Origin: RUG626 sp964553775
GTDB taxonomy: Bacteria > Bacillota > Clostridia > Oscillospirales > Oscillospiraceae
Direction: 5' to 3'
Length of the DNA: 9,150 bases
Assembly: GCA_964553775.1 (NCBI GenBank)
Contig: CAZKLU010000068.1
Location: 1-9,150 of the forward strand
The notes under the pieces were generated by a model. It was given only the letters and a program-made list of their open reading frames with translations. It did not search any database and was not told the origin of the DNA. Positions 5,850 through 9,150 of this stretch are shown here, one piece after another. The position numbers and the translations under genes are program-made. Within the stretch, counting starts at the first letter, position 1. Each line of letters begins with the position of its first letter.

Positions 5850-6857
5850 ATGGAAACAGTGACATTTTATGATGCCCGAAGCTACGACAAAACATGGTTT
5901 GACACATATTTTCGCCATGCCGATCTCACTCCGCGTTACGTTGAGACGCGGCTCACAGGTGATACCGCAATTTTAGCGAACGGTACACGCGCCGTCTGTC
6001 TGTTTGTAAACGACACGGCGAATCGCGAGACGCTGGGAACGCTTGCGGATATTGGCGTTGAGGTCATCGCACTCCGGTGTTCGGGGTACAACAACGTCGA
6101 TTTGAAGGCGGCGAACGATTACGGAATAACCGTGTATCACGTTCCGGCGTATTCACCGGCATCTGTTGCGGAACACGCCTTAGCTCTGCTCATGACGCTG
6201 ACACGCAAAACGCACCGCGCTTATAACAGAACCCGTGAACGCAATTTCAGCCTTGAGGGTCTATGCGGGATCGATCTTGAGGGACGTACCGCCGGAATTA
6301 TCGGTACCGGTAAGGTCGGAATGAAGCTCTGCGCTATGCTGAAAGGTCTTGGTATGCGCGTTATCGCTTACGATACACAACCCGTCTGGGGTTCCGGAAT
6401 TGAATATGTCCGGCTTGATGAGCTTTTCCGCGAATCGGATGTTATCTCTCTTCACTGCCCGCTCACGCCGGATACCTACCATATACTCAACCGTGGAACA
6501 TTTCATGAGCTGAAGGACGGTGTGTATATTATCAACACCTCACGCGGCGCACTCATAGACAGTGAAGCACTTTTGGAAAACATCAAGGGCGGCAAAGTCG
6601 GCGCGGCGGGGCTTGACGTATATGAGGAGGAAGCGGACGTATTTTATGAGGATGTATCGCTGAAGGTCATGCGCGATGACACTCTGAATCTTCTGCTGTC
6701 TCAGCCGAACGTGATTGTCACAAGCCATCAGGCGTATCTCACGGATGAGGCATTACGGGCGATAGCGGAGACTACTACAGGCTGCATATCCGATTACTTC
6801 AGCGGCGCGGAGAATCCAAATGAGTTGTTCCCCGCAAGAGACGAGGCGGAGGTATAG
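5850..6857 (+). CDS. ldhA: D-lactate dehydrogenase-type D-2-hydroxyacid dehydrogenase
   Basis: This 335-residue cytoplasmic enzyme is a D-isomer 2-hydroxyacid dehydrogenase, most likely reducing pyruvate to D-lactate with NADH to recycle NAD during fermentation. The NAD-binding loop GTGKVG is at 152-157 and the acidic residue D175 ends the second strand (AYDTQPVW), favouring NAD over NADP. The catalytic Arg is R232 (INTSRGALID), the Glu is E261 (LDVYEEE) and the His is H293 (TSHQAYLT). Their 29- and 61-residue spacing equals that of Lactobacillus D-LDH (R235, E264, H296). NVDLKAANDYGI and YSPASVAEHALALL are also family hallmarks. AAGGAGG at 5837-5843 sets the start. A related specificity (2-hydroxyisocaproate, or VanH-like D-lactate for cell walls) cannot be excluded, but no van or D-Ala-D-Lac ligase gene is adjacent. 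It appears monocistronic between two terminators. Confidence 0.9.
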   Translation: METVTFYDARSYDKTWFDTYFRHADLTPRYVETRLTGDTAILANGTRAVCLFVNDTANRETLGTLADIGVEVIALRCSGYNNVDLKAANDYGITVYHVPAYSPASVAEHALALLMTLTRKTHRAYNRTRERNFSLEGLCGIDLEGRTAGIIGTGKVGMKLCAMLKGLGMRVIAYDTQPVWGSGIEYVRLDELFRESDVISLHCPLTPDTYHILNRGTFHELKDGVYIINTSRGALIDSEALLENIKGGKVGAAGLDVYEEEADVFYEDVSLKVMRDDTLNLLLSQPNVIVTSHQAYLTDEALRAIAETTTGCISDYFSGAENPNELFPARDEAEV

Positions 6858-6897
6858 CCGCACGGAAATCATTTTTAATTGATTTCCGGTTTTGCGG
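6858..6897 (+). terminator. Probable terminator after the dehydrogenase gene
   Basis: GGAAATCA (6864-6871) pairs with TGATTTCC (6880-6887), and an outer CCGCA (6858-6862) can pair with TGCGG (6893-6897). The hairpin begins right after the stop codon. The T-run after the inner stem is short (GGTTTTG), so termination strength is uncertain. Confidence 0.55.
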
Positions 6898-7026
6898 TTC
6901 AAGATTGCGTTCACACGCTTGCCGCGTTTGCTGAATAGCCTTTTGCCGCAGTTCAGGCATCTTGCCGCACCGTCAGAGGGTACAGAAGCAAGGAACCTGT
7001 TTAACGCGCTATTTCGTCAAAAACAT
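6898..7026. other. Intergenic region, nothing recognised
   Basis: Between the terminator and the MITE-like element I see no gene, RNA or clear promoter. Confidence 0.5.
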
Positions 7027-7029
7027 TAA

Positions 7030-7191
7030 GAGCCTATCCCAAAATTACCGGCACACCGCCCGCTTGCGAATTTTGTGCCATACTTCATCCGTTCTCATTG
7101 GCGTACATCCGGTACGCCGATGTTGAATTGCTTTCGTCTGGCGCAAAATTTGACGGCGAGATCGGCACACTGTTAATTTTGAGATAAGCTC
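7030..7191. mobile_element. MITE-like non-autonomous element, 162 bp
   Basis: The left end GAGCCTATCCCAAAATTA (7030-7047) and right end TAATTTTGAGATAAGCTC (7174-7191) are inverted repeats matching at 16 of 18 positions. A TAA flanks both sides (7027-7029 and 7192-7194), a likely 3-bp target duplication. The element is largely palindromic: further arms (around GAATTTTGTGCCA left and GCGCAAAATTT right) and a central near-perfect dyad (7096-7106 with 7112-7122, loop ATCCG) would fold into one long hairpin. It carries no gene. A TNA target duplication and GAG-type ends resemble IS5-family (IS1031-like) elements, so mobilisation by such a transposase is an inference. It sits in the upstream region of the glucan synthase gene and may influence its expression. 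Confidence 0.75.
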
Positions 7192-7194
7192 TAA

Positions 7195-7227
7195 GAAATT
7201 ATTGCGCGTTTACATCGCAATAATTTC
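7195..7227. promoter_or_regulatory. Perfect 12-bp hairpin upstream of the glucan synthase gene
   Basis: GAAATTATTGCG (7195-7206) and CGCAATAATTTC (7216-7227) are perfectly complementary with a 9-base loop. It begins immediately after the TAA at the right side of the MITE. No T-run follows on either strand, so it is not a standard terminator; a regulatory or RNA-stabilising role is possible. Confidence 0.55.
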
Positions 7228-7237
7228 CGCTACATCT

Positions 7238-7265
7238 TCAAAGCTGAAATTCATATTGGCTTTGA
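7238..7265 (+). promoter_or_regulatory. 7-bp hairpin just before the AGGAG site of the glucan synthase leader
   Basis: TCAAAGC (7238-7244) pairs with GCTTTGA (7259-7265), loop 14 bases, ending eight bases before the AGGAG at 7273-7277. It might modulate access of ribosomes. It is short, so chance cannot be ruled out. Confidence 0.3.
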
Positions 7266-7313
7266 GCATATTAGGAGTGATGCACCATAAACATAAACGA
7301 CACCGGATTATAT

Positions 7314-9150
7314 ATGGAATCCGACACGCTTGGAAATTTCGCACGGAACACAGCTTCGGCACTCGTCCGCAAGGGATTTATAAGCGGCAGGACCGCGGCT
7401 GGAGACGGTCTGAAAATACTTCAAAGTCTGCGGCGAAAAGCGGTAAAAAACGACATCTCACCCGAAGCCGCAGAATGGCTTTCCGATAACTTTTACATTG
7501 CCGAACGTGAGGGACGTGACGCAATGCGTAGCTTCTCCGCTGTAAAAAAACTCCCGCGAGCGGCTGACAGCCACGCCGCAATATCAGAAATCGCGAACGC
7601 CCTTGTACGCTCCGGACGCGGCGAAGTAACCGAGGAGCGAATCGATCTGTTTCTTACAGAGTTTCAGCTCTGCACACCGCTTGAGGAAAAGGAGCTGTCG
7701 CTGTTAGTTCCCGCTCTAAAAATGGAGCTTACAAGATTTATTGACAGCGTTGTACAAAAGCATCTCAACCCTGATGAACTGCCGGAGCTTCTTAAAGCGT
7801 CATTCACATCGTTACGCTTTCTTGCGACCGCTGATCTCTCGGAGCTTTTAGAGCGTCAAAGCACCGTAGAACAGCTTCTTTCCAAGGATCCCGCCGGAAT
7901 ATACACGAGAATGGACGATGAGACACGCCGCTATTATCGTTTTACGCTATCAAAGCTTGCGGAAAAGCACGGCATATCTGAACATGAGGCGGCGCGTACA
8001 GTGCTGCGTCTCGCGAAAGAGGGCGACAATAACCACGTTGGGTACTACATCCTTGTAAAACCGCTCGGAGAGACTTGCCGCAAGCCGACAGGCGTACTCT
8101 ATATATCGGCAAACGTGCTGTTTACACTTGCTCTTGCGGTGTGCGCCGGTGTATTGCTGCACTCCTTCACAATCGCCCTGCTGCTGCTTATTCCGGCTTC
8201 GGAACTTGCGAAAAATATTATAGACTTTATATGTCTCAAGATAAAGCCCCCTGCGCGTCTCCCGCGAATGGATCTCAAGGATGGAGTTCCGAACTGCGGC
8301 AGAACAATATGCGTTATATCCGCGCTTCTTACAAACGAGGAGGATGGAGTAAAATACGCGGCGCTTTTGGAGGAGTACGCGCTGCTCAGCCGGGACTGCG
8401 GTAAAAATCTGCTGTTCGGTATTCTCGCTGATTTTGCGGGCAGCGCGTCACCGCGGGTCAAGGAGGATGTTGACATCGTTGAGAGCGCGAGAGACGCTAT
8501 CGAGGATCTGAACCGCAAATACGGCGGCGGCTTCTATCTTCTCCTTCGTGACAGAGAGTGGAACGATTCCGACGGGATATATATGGGACGCGAGAGAAAG
8601 CGCGGCGCGATAACTGAGCTTGTCAGGCTTCTCACAGGCGGCGTGAGTGCGGTAAACGTCACGGCAGGCAACAGCAGAAAGCTCAAGGATGTAAACTTCA
8701 TTCTCACGCTTGACAGCGACACTCGTCTCACAGCCGAGAGCGCGGGTAAACTCATCGGAACGGCTCTGCACCCGCTGAATGTGCCGGAAATCGACAAAAA
8801 ACGCGGAGTTGTGACAAACGGCTACGCGATATACGAGCCGAGAATATCTGTCTCCCTCGAATCATCAGCCCGTTCTGACTTCTCACGCATATTCTTTGGC
8901 GATGGGGGTGTTGATCCCTACGGCGGCACCGTTTCAAGCGTTTATCAGGATGTATGCGGAGAAGGTACGTTCATGGGTAAGGGGCTTATAAACGTGCCGG
9001 TTTACAGACGGCTCCTTGACGGTGCAAGCAGCGGCTGCCGCACAGCACAGACTGAATCATCTGACCGCACAATACCGGACAATCTTGTCCTGTCGCACGA
9101 CATAATCGAGGGCGCGTATCTGCGCTGCGCGTTCGTGAGCGACATAGAGT
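7314..9150 (+). CDS. ndvB: Cyclic beta-1,2-glucan synthase (NdvB/Cgs type), N-terminal part, cut by window edge
   Basis: This is the first 612 codons of a large membrane enzyme that polymerises glucose from UDP-glucose into beta-1,2-glucan; full proteins are about 2,800 residues with a C-terminal GH94-like region that would lie outside the window. Residues 1-255 are a helical N-terminal region containing WLSDNFYIAEREGRD. Two adjacent membrane segments lie at about 261-303 and end in LLLIPASELAKNII, followed by KPPARLPRMDLKDGVPN. The GT84 domain shows GRERKRGAITELVRLL, the metal-binding DSD at 467-469 (FILTLDSDTRL), CGEGTFMGKGL and NLVLSHDIIEGAYLR, all characteristic. ATG 7314 is the first in-frame ATG but has only a weak GGA site. 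A better AGGAG at 7273-7277 is correctly spaced for ATA 7287, not for an ATG in this frame, so the true start is uncertain. The stop at 7278 limits any extension. Confidence 0.88.
   Translation, partial: MESDTLGNFARNTASALVRKGFISGRTAAGDGLKILQSLRRKAVKNDISPEAAEWLSDNFYIAEREGRDAMRSFSAVKKLPRAADSHAAISEIANALVRSGRGEVTEERIDLFLTEFQLCTPLEEKELSLLVPALKMELTRFIDSVVQKHLNPDELPELLKASFTSLRFLATADLSELLERQSTVEQLLSKDPAGIYTRMDDETRRYYRFTLSKLAEKHGISEHEAARTVLRLAKEGDNNHVGYYILVKPLGETCRKPTGVLYISANVLFTLALAVCAGVLLHSFTIALLLLIPASELAKNIIDFICLKIKPPARLPRMDLKDGVPNCGRTICVISALLTNEEDGVKYAALLEEYALLSRDCGKNLLFGILADFAGSASPRVKEDVDIVESARDAIEDLNRKYGGGFYLLLRDREWNDSDGIYMGRERKRGAITELVRLLTGGVSAVNVTAGNSRKLKDVNFILTLDSDTRLTAESAGKLIGTALHPLNVPEIDKKRGVVTNGYAIYEPRISVSLESSARSDFSRIFFGDGGVDPYGGTVSSVYQDVCGEGTFMGKGLINVPVYRRLLDGASSGCRTAQTESSDRTIPDNLVLSHDIIEGAYLRCAFVSDIE

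Noticed and set aside
7202..7489. A 95-codon plus frame overlapping the glucan synthase start, including ATG 7280
   Set aside because: Its frame is out of phase with the conserved protein, the AGGAG is too close to ATG 7280, and the product is rich in Arg/Lys/His without domain similarity.
8099..8937. Several minus-strand open frames over the glucan synthase gene
   Set aside because: They are shadows of the GT84-containing gene, whose motifs run through the whole stretch.
1..9150. tRNA, rRNA, CRISPR, T-box or known riboswitch
   Set aside because: No cloverleaf, regularly spaced repeats, T-box consensus or conserved riboswitch core was recognised on either strand by eye; a covariance-model scan could still find one in the leaders.

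Overview
The window looks like chromosomal DNA from a Gram-positive anaerobe of the class Clostridia, probably Oscillospirales/Ruminococcaceae-like. The taxon is inferred from strong AGGAGG-type ribosome binding sites, consensus sigma-A promoters, mixed GC content with many GCG/CGC codons, and the gene families present. I see no tRNA, rRNA, CRISPR array, prophage or intact transposase.

Layout. (1) Positions 1-709, minus strand: the N-terminal transmembrane half of a type-1 ABC exporter, running off the left edge. (2) Positions 710-1555: non-coding DNA with two divergent consensus promoters. One drives the exporter through a leader of about 460 nt that contains a perfect 14-bp inverted repeat. 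The other drives a TraX-family membrane protein (1556-2305) through a leader of about 230 nt. (3) Positions 2608-4961: a small cluster of a MarR-family regulator (2671-3117), a PlsY-type glycerol-3-phosphate acyltransferase (3232-3846) and an overlapping MGDG-synthase/UgtP-like glycolipid glycosyltransferase (3834-4961). Together they suggest a regulated membrane-lipid or glycolipid module. (4) Positions 5165-5524: a small membrane-anchored protein with a highly acidic tail, of unknown function, followed by a chain of alternative hairpins and a clear intrinsic terminator (5732-5762). (5) Positions 5850-6857: a D-lactate-dehydrogenase-type 2-hydroxyacid dehydrogenase with all catalytic residues, closed by a probable terminator. 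(6) Positions 7030-7191: a 162-bp MITE-like element with 18-bp terminal inverted repeats and a TAA target duplication, then two leader hairpins. (7) From 7314 to the right edge: the first 612 codons of a cyclic beta-1,2-glucan synthase (NdvB/Cgs type), including the start of its GT84 glycosyltransferase domain.

The common theme is the cell envelope: export, lipid head-group synthesis, a membrane acetylase-like protein and a membrane-bound glucan synthase. The individual families are known. The points most worth attention are the MITE inserted upstream of the glucan synthase, the structured leaders of the exporter and glucan synthase genes, and the MarR-PlsY-glycosyltransferase grouping.
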